64,000 nucleotides of DNA from Litomosoides sigmodontis (lineage: Eukaryota > Nematoda > Chromadorea > Rhabditida > Onchocercidae), in NCBI GenBank assembly GCA_963070105.1, contig OY718803.1, forward strand, positions 769,501 through 833,500, given 5' to 3'. The position numbers and the translations under genes were made by a program. Numbering within the stretch: the stretch's first letter is position 1; each line of letters opens with the position of its first letter. The notes beneath the pieces were generated by a model. It did not search any database and was not told the origin of the DNA. It was given only the letters and a program-made list of their open reading frames with translations. Shown piece after piece: positions 37,736-51,914 of this stretch.

Positions 37736-40700
37736 ATGAGCGAAAGAAAAGGTGGAAAAGCGGACAAGGGCGACCCGTTCGATATTAGCTCGATAAATTT
37801 CAATAGTGAGGCATATCTAAGTGATTTATTTCAAAAGAAAAATCTGGATGAATTGGTTCAGGTGGAAGAAGATATGATCTACAACGTTAGTTTGTTTAAA
37901 TTTTAATTTATAGTACAAATTTGCTACAAATTTTCGGGTAGTACAAGTTTTTCCAAACAGTGCAAAATAGTAAATTTTTTCAAATAGTGAATTTTTCATT
38001 TTTTCAAATAGTGCAAATAGTACAAATCTTCCTAGCAGTTTTGCTATTTATATTTTGTTTTTTTGGGGAAATTCGAATTTGAATCGCTTTGAAAACTTAT
38101 TCAGTTTTTTGAAATAATGGACTAATTATGTGCCACAGCGTTAATTGTTTTGCAATTTTGATTGGAGAGGAAGTAGCATCTGACAAATTTTCTGTGTCTT
38201 CAAAATTCAGACTTAGTTGGTAGATTGTTTATATAATATTTTTGATTGTTGCGGATAGTTCTTTAGGTTAGACGACTTGATTCCGAAATGCAGCAACTTG
38301 TCTATGAAAATTACAACAAATTTCTCACAGCAACAAGCACAGTGAAGAAAATGCAAAGCGATTTCATGGAAATGGGCCAAGTCAGTTGAGGCCGATTTTT
38401 TACGAATATTTTCAGTCTTTTTATTGTCCGAATATCTTCTAGCCCACATACTGATTTATTTATTCAGGATATTTAAGAAATTTGTTTCCCTGTATTTTGA
38501 ACATATTTTTTTCACTCTTGACAGTCTGCCTATAAATTGAGGAATTCAAATTAATTTCCAATTTTTACTGTTTAATTTAACGCTGTGGTCGAAAATATCA
38601 CTTTTTCCAAGTTCTTGTTCACTGAAAACTTAAATATTTCATTGCTGCGCAGTTGAAAGAGATGAAGTATTAGAAACTGATGGGAAGTATAAATTTTAAT
38701 ATCTGGTTGAAGATTTTTAGTTAGTTAAATACAGCAAAAATTTAGGCTATGAGTATAGTTATAGTGTCAGATATGTTGGCCACACGGATTCACAAATTAT
38801 CGAGACCAAAATCTAGTCTTCTTTCTATGAACATGATGCGAAATTTCCCCTTTTTTTTGCAATTTATAATGAACATTTATTTATTAGAAAATGGAGAATT
38901 TGTCAAAACGAATGGGCAAAATAGCTACTTTATCGAAGGATCTTTCTTCGGCATTCAGCAAGCATCGTGCAAATGTATCAGAGCTGTCTGGCGCTAATAA
39001 AAAAGTGAAGGGCTTGCAGTTTTTGCTATGTTTGCCGCAAAAGTTACAAGTAAGCGATTTAGAGATTCCCTCAAATATTTTAAACAGCCAAGTGTTTAAA
39101 TAAGTTTACCAGAGATGTGCTTGCATTCGCCTTTCCATCACTTGCTTTCTTCTTCTGTTTTTAGTCATTGGTTGAACAGAAAAATTATGAGGAAGCAGTA
39201 AAAATCTATTCAAAGGCCCGACCATCTCTTTTGCACTGCAAGGACTTATCTTCAATTTCTGATATTTACGATGAAGCACTGACTATAATGGGAACAGTTG
39301 AGGACGAGGTTTATCCAATTTCACTTAAAATAGTCTTCATATGAAATATAAAAAATACCAAGTTATAAATTTGTTGTTTTGGGGAGATTTTTTTCTACTG
39401 AATATAAGTTGGTCTTTCAATTTCGAGAGAACTTTTGATAACTTTTCGACTACTCCGTTGTTTATGTTATTAATATATTTGGTTCAGTATTTCATACTTT
39501 GTTGTTGCTTTTCAGTTGAAACAAATCGTTTCTGGTTGTCTTATTTCGTCTGATGAACTTTCGCAAGCCATAACTTTACTTCTCCAATTAGGTGTTCAGT
39601 CGTCTGCTGTTTACAACGATTTCCTGGCCAGCTGCAAGCGTAATTTAAGCAATCAGCTTGCAGCAATGCGAACACAGAAACAGGTTCCTAATCATTTTTT
39701 TTTTAGAGTTCACTGAACTGGTATTAAATACAACAAGTTCCCTTCTATTGAGATGATTGTTTCAGAATACAGCAGATGTTTTAGAATTTGTGGATAACTG
39801 TTGCAGCAGTTTCTTAACCGATTTATCATTAGTTACAACAATAAATCAACGTTTCTTCCCAAATGAGGTTGGCATTTGTATTGTATAAATTTAAGCTTTG
39901 TTTGAAAAGCAACAAGAATTATGATTTTTATATGGAAACTTCTAACGATATTTTTCCTTGTAAAGTTAGTTAATCACAGATTGGTTTCAAATTTGACTTG
40001 AAATGGGTTGATTTTGTAAGTCGCGAATGTGTTCCGGGAATTTGTTGCAAACGGTCTTCTGTACAACAAAATTTAATTCTCAGGATAATAATTTATGATT
40101 TCAAAAAATAGTGCTTGAGTGAATTGAATTACTTTCTGCTTTAGATAATTGCGGGCAATGTGGATGAATTAATGGATTCACTAATGAATCAGTTTGAAGA
40201 AGTTGTTAGGATACGTTTTTTGGAAGAAACAGATGCTGCGGAATGCGCTCTTGTTGTACGGGCTCTTGATCGCTTTTACCGCCGTATGTCGTCTTGTAAC
40301 CAGCTTATACATGGTTATTTCTCATGTTCTAATTATTATGGATTTCTGACTTTCAATAGTTTTAATGTTATTCAAGTTTAAAAGTTCCTTTGTTCTTATA
40401 TCATTGTGAAGTGGATATGGGTGACAGTCAAGATTTTTGTAAAAAATGTCTCAACTTTAGCACTCATCATCCATAAATTCATTTTTTAGGTGTGGACTAT
40501 TTTCCACTGTGCATTTCCATGTTAAATATCGTTTCAAGACACGAAATAGAGCTTGCACAAAACCAAGTTGTGGAACGTGTTAGTTCGTCCTTACTACAGG
40601 TTTGGACTCATTTTTTTTTAAAATGAAAACAATGTGCCAAATGTTTGCTTACTTACTTGTCAGTTATAAAATATTGATTCGGATTGATTGAGTTCTACAA

Positions 40701-43345
40701 ACAAAATTCTTCATGAATATATATGTTGGTATATGGGAATATTTTAGATTCAAGAGGAACTAACTGCACCTAGATCTTTATCAAACACTTCATCACTAAA
40801 CGGTATAATTTCGCGATTGGAACATTCCCTCCTTGTTCAAATCAAAACTGCCCTTGCTTCCTTGCTTCTTTTTACCGCCTCCGATATGACGTTTTCTTCA
40901 CTCGATCAAGGTAACTTTCCATTGTGTTCCTAGTTGCAAATCAATATACTTTTTCAAGTTGCAGAAAATTTATTGGGCATTATTGGATTAGCGTAATGAT
41001 TTCTTTTGTCTTACGAATATTTAGGAATAATTAGACTTTCTTTAGTTTAAAAAAAATGGTAAGTCAAAACACTTAATTAAAGGTTGTGTTAACATGTCCT
41101 TATTGGATTAATCATTCATTCCATGTCCGAACTTTTCTCATTACCAAATTTCTTTGCTATCGAAAAACATGACCATGTCATTTAACAGGTTATATGATGA
41201 ATCTGTGGTAGGGATTTTTTATTTTCAATTGATTTTCCACCTACCATTTATATTTTCAGCTCAATTTTCACTTGGATTTGGTATTGATGTTCACGAATTA
41301 TTGGTTGTAAAATCTTTGGATGAGATAGCTCAATTAGGCCTCAAATTCTGTGATGTTACAAGTCAAAAGCTGCCATTATTACCTGTTGTTTATGTCGTTT
41401 TAGCACAATTTTTCATGACCATAGAAAGCCATTCTGTGGTTTACATCATGAATTTATGTCAGGAACAATTCAGGTCTTGTATACGTTCCATTTTAATTTT
41501 TATTTAATTGTGATATATATTTCGATCGAGATTTCTACGTCTTTCAGCCTTCTATGATGTTTTTGTTGGGCACTTTAAATTTCCAGATGAAAAAATCCTT
41601 TACGTTGATGAGCCTATCTCTCTTCGTTAAGCTTTTTACAGTTCAAATGCTGGTAGATTTATTTGTTTAAGAGGATTAATTGGGAAAATGAAAAACTGGT
41701 TTTCAGACTGGTAGAAGAAAGAGAAAAAGGAGCAAAATCGCGGTTGAGTTCGGTTGAGAAAGTAAGAGTTCATTTGCGCACAGCAGCTTATGAACTCTTG
41801 AAGTATTACGTCTACGATCAAGGGATTAAAACTTCTGAGGCATGTCAAAAATCTAAATTCTGTGTGTTGCACATAAATTTAAGAAATTGAAGAAATGGTG
41901 AAATGCGTGAGCCCAACTTAAATGTATTTCTCTTGTGCTGTCAAGCAGTTACATATGTGATAATTAGTTCGCATTTTTGTGTCTTCTAGAATAAAAGATT
42001 AGGATTTACTCAATTATCTTTCTGGCCCCTTCAGAATTTGTTTTTAAGGTTCTAAAACGCAGCATTGAATCTCGAGACTGGTTAAGTTGCTCTGAGCCAA
42101 CAGCAGTGCGATCTGCTGTGAAGCATTTTGTCAGCGATCTAGCTTCTATCGATTCAGCTATTAAGCCTTTTGTGAGTGTTTTTACAATATATCGCTAGAG
42201 TGCTACTGTTCTGATAATAGTGTGAGAAGAGCTGGCGAAACGGCTTCGGTTATTAAAACTTTGTCCAATTTTTTTTTGTGTGTCTTAGTTTCTTTTAAAT
42301 TCGGTTAGCTTGGTTGCTTGTTATTTAAAAAAAATTATAATCAAAGACAGATAATCATAAACCTTCACTGCGAAGTACTTTGTTAAGTCCGATTGCGATG
42401 ACTGTCATATCAGTTCTAATAAAAATTAGTAAATTTTTTTTCCAGATGGATGAGGGTACTCGTAAAGAACGACTACTTGAAAGTAATTCATCACGTTCAC
42501 ATTCAAGACGAACATTCGATACATGCTCGATTAGTTCAACATTGGATAAGCTGTGGTCTGAAAGGATAGATTTTTGTACGAATGTGGAAGTAATCATGTC
42601 AATGTTATAATTTCTTTTCTTAAACATTCTGAAAATTAGACAACATTTATCCGCAGTTAATGTAAACAATGATGGGGAAAGGTAATGGAAAATTGGGTTT
42701 CAAAAAAAAGCGTGAGGGCTTTCAGCATCAGGATTTATCGGTTCATCATGCGGAAACGAAAGCTGACAGAAGGCATCTGATTCTCGTGCACTTGTTACTT
42801 TTGTAAAGAGTCATTATATTCTTATAAAAAAAATTTATTTAGCGGGAATAACTTCGATGTTATTGCCGTTTTGGTATTTTGAATCTTCAAGTATTTTTTG
42901 TTTGCAGTTCAATCGGATGTCGATCTTGACGGCCATTGTTAATGTTGCTTTGAAGTCCTTTCTTGAATGCGTCCGGTTACATATTCTTTCCAGATTTGGC
43001 TTGCAACAGATTCAGGTTTTTTTTGACTTCATGGGAATTCTCCTCTTTTTTTTAACAAGGGCACGGACGTATTTTGTATTTTATTTTTGGTGTTGGGACG
43101 ATCATGTGGTCTACATAAAGTAATTTCATAACTCTTTCATTTTAAGAGATTTAATAATTTTATACTTGAAAACGTGTAATTGGCAGGTGGACTGTTGCTT
43201 TTTACGGCAGAATTTATGGCACCATTTGTCAGATGAGCAGATTGCGCTTTCACTAATTGATGAAATTGTTTCATCAGCAGTACATCGTTCAGTCGATCCG
43301 AAATTAATGGAACCCGGTGCTGTTAAGGCCTTATGTGGTTGCTGA
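37736..43345 (+). CDS. vps-51: VPS51, GARP/EARP tethering complex subunit
   Basis: VPS51 is the subunit shared by GARP and EARP, tethering endosome-derived carriers at the trans-Golgi and recycling endosomes. Fifteen exons: 37736-37885, 38267-38380, 38888-39049, 39165-39308, 39516-39683, 39766-39867, 40145-40313, 40490-40599, 40748-40910, 41260-41473, 41707-41839, 42049-42171, 42446-42589, 42908-43015, 43187-43345. Phases close throughout, giving about 719 residues (human 782). Family landmarks: [20 protein letters not shown] near residue 53, a coiled-coil stretch after it, [49 protein letters not shown] and [20 protein letters not shown] near the end. Most introns are phase 0. Intron 11 uses a GC donor (GAG|GCATGT at 41840). 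A TTTTAG acceptor lies 18 nt before the ATG. Confidence 0.97.
37905..38045. repeat. Degenerate CAAATAGT(G/A) repeats in vps-51 intron 1
   Basis: The short unit, variants of AGTACAAAT / AGTGCAAAT / AAATAGTG, recurs about seven times in 140 bp with poly-T spacers. Copies are diverged and unevenly spaced, so this is a degenerate local array inside the first intron. Confidence 0.6.
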
Positions 43346-43767
43346 TGTTTAATTTTATTGGTGACAGAATTTAGACTTGTAAATCTAACTCATTTTTTGA
43401 GGTAACTTTTAAGTGATCTTCACTTTCATCATTGACGCTTTAAAATCAAGTTGTACATTACATAATTATGGTTCATTTGCCGTAATTTGGGATGTGGGAA
43501 CCTGATTACGGGTTACTGCATAAACATGGTTGTAAGTGTGTGTGTGTGTGTGTGTGTCACTCTGATATTTTTTCAACTATCTTACAATTAGGAAAATTTT
43601 AAGGAAATTTGGAGAGGATTCTTTTTTTTGGTAACGAAATAGTGATGTCTTCAAGAATTGTTTTTCTTATTCTACTTTATTCTACATCATTCTATCTTAC
43701 TGGAAGCAATTATTCGGTTTTACCTTTGAAAGAGCTCATTAAATCAGGTTGTTTCAGCCGTTATTTA
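43346..43767. other. Convergent gap, vps-51 and carboxypeptidase A 3' ends
   Basis: About 420 bp shared by two converging 3' UTRs. A minus-strand AATAAA at 43,676-43,681 could serve carboxypeptidase A. No clear plus-strand AATAAA for vps-51 was seen, so a variant signal is likely. It contains the (TG)11 run. Confidence 0.6.
43536..43557. repeat. (TG)11 microsatellite
   Basis: Perfect run in the 420-bp gap where vps-51 and carboxypeptidase A converge. Confidence 0.93.
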
Positions 43768-46700
43768 TTAACAGTGACCGCATGAATAGGCGCATTGCTC
43801 TCGCATGAAAATTGGAACTGTTTGGCAGATTGACTCTTTTTCCTGAACCCATCGTTTGCACGCATGACGTAAGTCATAACATGAGCCTGTACTGCCATTT
43901 CCGAAGCGATATTTGTTCTTGATGGTTCCTAAAACAATTTTTATTATCAAATAATTACTATAATGGGCGTAATCTTCATTTTTTGTGATGATTACTTGTA
44001 AAAATTTTTTTTTCTTTTTTGATGAAATTTAATAGATATAAAACGATGAAACGTTTAATGTTTGCTTTCATTCAATGACTAGAGTGGGAAAGGAAACACG
44101 GAATTTAGCTACAGATAATTAGAAACTCTGTTCGCACCATTAGTTCTGAGAATCTTTCGATGTGCTCTCTCGATCACTGCATCGGCAACTACCCGTATAC
44201 CGGCCCATGTTTCGGTTGCAGTCGGTATCAGTTGTCGTTCATCCAGAATAAATCCATCCCAATCTTCAAGATGCAAATATTATCAATAACATTTTCTAGC
44301 AATTTCCCACCGAATTACACTTCATCGCTTCATAGCATGAAAAGACATGCATTTGGAGATAATTCAGTAAGCTAATTTAATCGGTTAACGGTTAATGTGT
44401 AGTTACAGCAATGATAAATGCGTAATCCTTTTGTAGAAAATATGATAGCTAATTTTTGAAACTTATCATAGGATTGCTTAAAACATGCTTTTTTCGTCAG
44501 GTCGTAATTCCAACAAGTACACATATTTTACTCCTGCTGTTTCTTTTGCCCAATCTTCAGAACCGCCCGATGCTGGATCTGAGCAAATATTTCAAATCAC
44601 TTAAAGTACGTTACTCATGCACGAATTGATTCAAATTTGCAAATGTAAATTTAACTGCTAAATAATAAATTGCCAAATATTTTATTGTAATTGAACAAAT
44701 GAACGGAATAGCAAAATCGTCGTCTCAATTCACAGCTGTAATACTAGCTGATAAAATAAGGTAATTTTAAAATTAAAATTGGAAATAAGCTAACATAATG
44801 TATCCGCTCCACTACCAACAATATATTTTGTGCCATAAAGTTTCCCGAGCGCATTTGTTGCTTTCTTGCCAATTTCATACTGCAGCAACAAAGCTATTAC
44901 TATTGGATGGCAGAAATTAGTAAGTAATATTCAAATTTGTTTGAAATCAAATTGAAATTGCTATGTATTTTCGTCAATTTGAATTACATAGCAAAGAAAT
45001 CAATGCATGGATGGTTTTTTTTTCGCCTCAGTTGCGAAGAAATTTTTATGTTTGTGCAAAATTGAAGAAGAAAAGTGAACCAAACCAAATCTTTTATATC
45101 TCCAGGATAAGTGTCTTTACGATGACCATATGGATGAATCCAAATTTGTGAGTAGGTGTGCAATGTTACAAATGCGTCAATACGACCACGATAACGGCTT
45201 GACATTACTGCATCACGTACAGCCCTCAAAGGTTTTACATTTGGTAATTAATTACTGTAAGCGAGTCTCTTCTCTTAAACGATAATGAAGTTGTGAGACT
45301 AAAGAAGTTCGGGAGGAAAAATTATGCGTAGAAAGGATGTTTCAACTCTGGAACTTGTTGCATTGAAATTTAGGTATGAGAGCTCAGCTGTGAGGTAAGC
45401 AGATAGATAATTTAGAATTTCACGCCATTTCCATTCTTTGAAGCTTCAAATGTTAATCAAATAAATCGTTTTTAATATCTTTAATTTAATGCTAATGAAA
45501 TTAAATTTCAATCAGGCAATAGAAAGCAAACCTTGTTTCCGGTTCGCTGAAAGCTGATTTACCTTGATAAATTTCAGCACATGGATCATCGCTTGAACCG
45601 CTTTCTAGAATTTTGCAATTTTCAAATTAATATTTCACCGATCACTAAATTCGGTTTACAGTTTATAGGAATATTTTAATTTCCTATGTGTATGAAGTAT
45701 GTCTTCTTCAACCGATACATTAGCCAAAAGTTATTGAGGTTGAACATTCATGCTTTAAAAGTTTTGAATAACCTTTGAAATGAAAATCAAAGTTACGATT
45801 CAAATCGACACCACGGCAGCAGCGATTGCGTCCTCGTGAATCCTTCCCACAAATGAGTGGTGAACGATTTTTGCGCCATAATCGAATCTAAAATAGAAAA
45901 TTTTCACATTTTGAGATATCATGCCACTTCTACGTCGTACGTACTACGCAAGGCTAATAGAGAAGCCGTTACATAAAAAATGAAACTGGGAATATGCGAG
46001 AAACACATTATATTGTTGTGCGAAATGTTGGATTTCAAATAACATACATTTTTATGTTTTGAAATTAAATCAAATAACTAACTGTTTTAACAACTAACGT
46101 TGATGAATTTTGGTAATCAAAAAATGGATAAAATTGAATTCATTTCTACGAGTATGTCTATTTAATTATTCTGTTACTCATTTAATTTGCATAAATTAAC
46201 TGGTAAACAAATAAGAAATTAATAAAATAACTTCATTTTCCTTTTAATTTCAATTTAAACAAAAGCTAACATTTGGATTTGTTGAGGAACGCGTATATTC
46301 GTATCCGTCAGGATTTAGGCATGGTACTATGACCCAGGTCAATTCATCAACGTACTTCGTAATTTGCATATCTTGTCCGTATTTTGACGTTAACTGGTGA
46401 ATGAAATATAAGGCCGTGTGTGGTGCAGCCCACTCACGTGCGTGGATACCACCATCAATCCAGAATACTCGTTTGGACTGGTTATTCCCACCAATCTAAA
46501 CCATTTATATCATAATTTTCAAATTGCTTTAACATTCGTTCAAATTTTTAGAAAAAAATTTGAGCGCTGAAAGGACCAATTTTTGAACAAATATTGTTAC
46601 TTCCAACATTTATTTTTCAAAATAATATAGAAAGATTTGTTAAATTGCAAATCCAATAAATTTTCAAATATTTGCAAAATAAATTCAACAAAAGTATGTT

Positions 46701-49700
46701 CAATAAATTCAGGGAAAAAAAGCAGAAATTTTGTGAAGGAAACGTAAAAACACGTTGAGTGTTCGGAAATTTTTAAATTTTACTTATTTCACTTTAGCAA
46801 ATCCATTCAGTTCAGAAATGATCAACGATTTATGTTAATAATATTACTTTTTTTCTTTCAACATTACTGCGCCTTGTACGAGCAATATTTTGCATTAATT
46901 TTCTTCTAAAATTTCCTCCTCCATTTTAAAATTGTTCATTTCATTTTCTTATTTCTTCATCTATTGAACTCATTTCACTTATTTCTCTTTCTACAATTTT
47001 TTTTCGCAACTTTTTACGACAAGAACTACTTAGTTTTTGCATACAAAATTTAAAATGAAAAATAAACTTCGACTATCAGAATGTTTGAAATTGAAAAATG
47101 AAATCTTGCTACATTTTGATGTTTGCGATCTTTCGTGTATACAAATGAATAATGAACAAATCATTTAAACAGTTATTTTTTTTTTTGTTAGAAATCCAAA
47201 ATTTTTTCTTCCTTCTTTCTCCTCATAATTTTTATTTCTTTAAAAATCTTTTTTTCTTTCGAAAATTCTTATTTTACAATTATAAATTCAAGTGCCCATT
47301 AAATTTGAAATGAGAAAATGTGGAAAAATGGATAGATAGATGGACGAGTGAACGGATGGATGGATGGATGGGTGGATGAAAGAATGGATAAATTCGGTGG
47401 ACATGAAAGAAAGAATCGACCGATCATTTTCAGTTAATTTGCGAAACGATTTGAAAAATAACTATCGGTGAAAAAGAAAACACGATGTAACGCATCTGTG
47501 GAAGAGGATTGATTAGAGGACGAAGAAAACTCACAACAAAATTTCGATGGAATAAAAATTAAAACTTTTATGGCATTTCGCCTTCTTTTTCTTCCATAAA
47601 ATTTTTAATTCTATCAATCTGTCAAAAATCTTCCGTAGCATTTTTTTTTAACAATTTTTAATTCTATCAATTTATCAAAAGTGGATGAATTGATAATTTT
47701 GGATCAGCAAAAATGTTGTTAATAGTTTTTTGTTGTTTAAAACAAATTTTCATCAATTTTAAGCAAATGTTTGAAATGAGAAACGATGTCCGTTGTTGGA
47801 TGTAATTGAAATATTTCGATTTTTTTTCACTCTCAAATTATTGAACGTTCCCTATGAAATTATTTATAATATAAGCTTGAAAAATAAATAAAATTCATTA
47901 TTTTTTATTGCTAAAAATTAAAAAATACAAATTAATAACACTTTTGATAAGTTTATTTTTCAGCAATTTCGATTTCATTTTCTTCCCTTCAAAAGAAGCA
48001 CACAAAAATTTGCCTAATTTTACAAGCATTAATTAATTAAAATAGCCAATTAGTTGACTGGGAAATAGATTAGTCACAAAAATTACAAGAATTCTGCTAA
48101 ATAGCGTATGTCTTAAATGAATAATGGCAAAAGAATTCCTGTCCACTAATTAATAAATTAGGAAAAATTTTGTAATTATTTCAATTTTTATTGCAAACCT
48201 CTAAGCCATCAATGGTACGTCTTTCGTGTGACTTTCCAATTGATATATACCGTACGAAATTTCGATATTTGCTAGCTAATGATCGTAACCAATCGATCAT
48301 ATTTTTGTACGAACCGTACGAATAGAAGTCGTATTTGGCGGAGTCATCCGTTGATCGCGACGTTTCATCTCGATAACGCTGCTGCTCAAATGCGCGTTTC
48401 CCCTTCTTCTCACGTTTTACGATCAATCTGAGCGGGAGAAGCGTGATTAAATTGACTTGGCTAAATGATACATTCATCTTTTGCTGTTTAATTTAATTCA
48501 ATGAGCAAAAATTTATTTCATATTTATGTGTTACTCAAATTCATGTTTTAGTAAATTGTAACTCTCTTTCCGTTTGCTTTTTATAATTGATTATTCGTAG
48601 AAAATTTTTCCCATTTAATTATCGATTTCAATTTTATATTTTAGTCAGCGCAAAATTTAATCGAGTTATTATTTAATTATTCTAATTACACTGAAAACTG
48701 AAAGTATGCTATGCCATATAGAATTAAAAAAAAAGTTCACAATCATTATTGTTCTTGTAGTACATAAAAGCAATATATTTGTTACCATTTCAGTAAAATT
48801 AGCAAAATTCATTTCGTAAATTATGGATATAAATTAATTTTGCTTCAAACATCAATAAAGTAGTTTATTTCTGATTTCTAATTGCAAAATGAAAACAACT
48901 GGAGGTGAAAAAGAGATCAATCCGATTAAATCAAAGCCAAAAATGATTAATTTAATTGCAGCAAGTAAGGAAGTAATGAAGGAAAATTATGCGGCACGTG
49001 TAGTTTGCTTAATTTTTGAATTTAATTAAATTAAACTCGGCTTTCGTTAGCATTTTCTTTCCTACAGCTACTAACATTTCACTCAGTTGACACAAATGGC
49101 ATAAATCTTCAATCACTAAATCTTCCTCATTAATAGCTCGTTATCTTTTATCACTTACCTTATCAATCAAACTTTAAGTTATCAGACAATTGATAAAACA
49201 CCGGTGAGATAGGAGAGAAAATATGCTTTCTCTTGCAGCAACGACGCAAAAGTGATTGCATGACCAGTGTAGGGAGCAATAAATTAATTAATTCTAATTC
49301 GACAAAACAATGTGAAAACTGAATTTAATGAGAATGATAATCCCTAATTGATTATGATTTTTACAATTTTACAGTTTGCATTACTTACATTATAGGCAGT
49401 TGTAAAAGTATTGCTTATTTTTGCAGACGAACAAATACACTTTCGTTGAGCTTAAAAGTTCAAATTCCAATAATTCTATTCTCTCTTTTTTCTGCCTTGA
49501 AATTTTAAACTATTCAATTTGTCATTTCGTTCCTTCCTCTTACTTGGTGAACAGAGAGGGATCGTAAGAATTTGCCTCAGAGAGCGGTCGAAAGAAATTA
49601 AATTTAGAAATTGAAAAAGTAAGATTTGATAAAAAAAAGTGTTGCTTTTAAATTATCAAGTTCAGCTAATAGCAAATAATGTATGATGTTAGAGTGCTAA

Positions 49701-51914
49701 GTGACATTTACAAAGTTATCTCTCTAAAAAAAGATCTGTCGTTGCAGAGTGATATTAAAGTTTCATTTTCATTGAAATAAGTTCTTTAGGATGGAAATCA
49801 ATAATTAAATGTAATAATTAAGAAAAAGAAGGAAATATTTTTAAAAAATGCAAAAGCATATTTGAAATATAATCCATTTTAATTCTAAAATTTTTATCCT
49901 TTTAAAACAAATAAATTTACCGTAGAATTAACTTTTTTTTGTTCATTAATTACCACAATTAATTATAGTAAAGTTTGGTACTTTCAAACGATGCGCAGCT
50001 TCATTTTCGTTTTTTTTTTTCTTTTGCGTGTTAAATGAAATTGCTCGTACCATTCATTTTTTTTTTTACGTTTGAAATATTTGTAAGTGAAAAATGGAAA
50101 GGAGAAAAAGTAACCGTTCAACGTCAGGAATAGTAACAGTAACATTAACATTTCCCATATGCAATAAATGCATAACCGTTTTCAGGTTGCTTTCCGGAAC
50201 CATTACATCACTTGTGTCATTCACATTTCGTGCTACTTTCCAGAAATTCACCTGAAATTTTCGAAGCACTTTTTCTGCGAACAATGATTTACAGTTTGCG
50301 AAGTATTCGACATGTTATTATTCCAAGTGATTTGCTTTTAGTTTTTCAAGTTACTTATGTATTTATTTATTCTTTACATTTACCTATACCTTTTATTTCA
50401 TAATATGTGATCTGAGGAAAACAGTTACTTTTCACTTGTGCACTTATTCACTTCCTTCCTCATTTCTTCCTAACCGTGCATGTTCGCATTTAAATTTCAT
50501 TTCAAATTACCTATCAAAGGTGCAAAATAAAAAAATCATTGAATAAAATCAGAAAAAAAATCAACTAATGCAAATAATTAAGCAAAAACGAAAAGAAAAA
50601 TTATATTTGTAGCGTAGGAAAAGGCGAAACATTGAGGAATTGAAATTTGTTAGATTTCAAAATGAAAGTGTTAGCTTCACGTTGAGTTCTCGGTGATAGA
50701 AAGTTAAAAATGCTTTTGACAATTTTCATCGTTTTGCTTTTCGATTAAATGAGAAATGTTTGAAATGTGAATTTTTTTTTCATATAATTTAGGAAAATAA
50801 AATTTTGAAAACGGAATTTAATTTTTTTTTGCGATAAAATTCGCACAAAGTACTCTGCACTTTTCTTAAAAGAAAAAAAAAACTTTAAAGTTTTAAAGCA
50901 TTTCTTTCTTAAAACTTTAAAGCATTTCTTTTAATTAACTTTTTTTTGGTCAGTGGTGAAGATTTCGTCAAGCTTAATTGGGAAGTTTAATTCGAATTTT
51001 AGATTTTTTCATATTTCAAAAGGATGGTAATGGTCAGTGTTACTAAGCACGACAGATTTCTAAAGTCCAAAAATGGGAATTGTCAGGCAAGGAATGTCCA
51101 TTTATCAGGGATTATCTCATTAACTCATTATCATTTCCCTTAACTCATTATCTCATTATCGCGCTATCTCATTAACGTTGTCGGCATCACTCATACGATG
51201 AGTTCATTGTTATTCAATGAATGCGAAAAACTTTTGGTACGAAATTAATCGTAGATTGACTTATACAGTCAAACAAGATTTGATCGTGTTTTTTTGAACC
51301 AATAAATAATTTTGAGAATAAATTAAAATTATAAATTAATATTTACTTAATTTCATTTTTCAAAAGATATTTACGTACGCATTAGATTTACCAAAGTAAT
51401 TCATGCGACACTATATTTTGCAAATATATTTTAAATTATCAACACATCATCGATTGTTGCTATGAAAACTGTAAGAAACGCTTTCTTTAATTGTAATTCA
51501 TTAATAAAACTAAGCTTAATTAAGGCAGAATTATTAATTCTTTTTGCTTACTTCAATTTAACAAACACTTTTGATTGTTATTTGCTGAAAGTAAAAAAAA
51601 AAGTGATGAGAATTAGCTAACCGAAAATAGCTTACTTTGAGATCAACGGATGCTTGAATTAATTTTTTTACAGACCACAATTGGTTGAGATCGTCGGTTC
51701 GCAGTCGTAGAACCGAATAACGCTCATCAGTAGTGTAGTAGTCGCTGACCGTACTGTTACCGTAAATAACATCATTGTAATTGTGATTCTCCTCTACGAT
51801 ACTGTCAGCTACAGTTATTGCTAGTTGATCGAAACTTATCAGTAATATGCAAAATGCAATAATTTTTGACTGCCGTAGTGGTTGATGCTGCTGTCGCTTG
51901 CGCTGTTGCTCCAT
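43768..51914 (-). CDS. Secreted zinc carboxypeptidase (M14A) with C-terminal ShKT domain, copy A
   Basis: Metallocarboxypeptidase that removes C-terminal residues from peptides; nematode relatives include the cuticle protein SURO-1. Eleven exons: 51914-51636, 50251-50115, 48427-48199, 46495-46271, 45887-45773, 45604-45532, 45224-45086, 44879-44795, 44578-44489, 44263-44138, 43928-43768, giving 552 residues. A basic N-region is followed by a signal segment (IIAFCILLISF), then a propeptide (YSVLRLRTDDLNQLW) and a dibasic stretch KREKKGKR. Catalytic domain: Zn ligands in GIHAREW (His69/Glu72 of bovine CPA), DLNRNF (Asn144/Arg145), LHTYSQ (His196), YPASGGSEDW (Tyr248) and YLLELRPDE (Glu270). Position 255 is Glu, resembling CPB-type enzymes. 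The last exon is a six-Cys ShKT domain ending CAYSCGHC. Intron 9 needs a GC donor (GCATGT at 44488-44483) for phase. Paralogue of the gene at 54,544-59,660. Confidence 0.95.
47330..47377. repeat. (GGAT)n-like tandem repeat
   Basis: Imperfect GATA/GGAT tetramers in the 1.7-kb intron of carboxypeptidase A between the 48,427 and 46,495 exons. Confidence 0.85.
51115..51180. repeat. Imperfect tandem ACTCATTATC-type repeat
   Basis: Variants of (T)AACTCATTATC / ATCTCATTA recur about six times in 65 bp within the first intron of carboxypeptidase A. Units are 8-12 bp and diverged. Confidence 0.7.
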
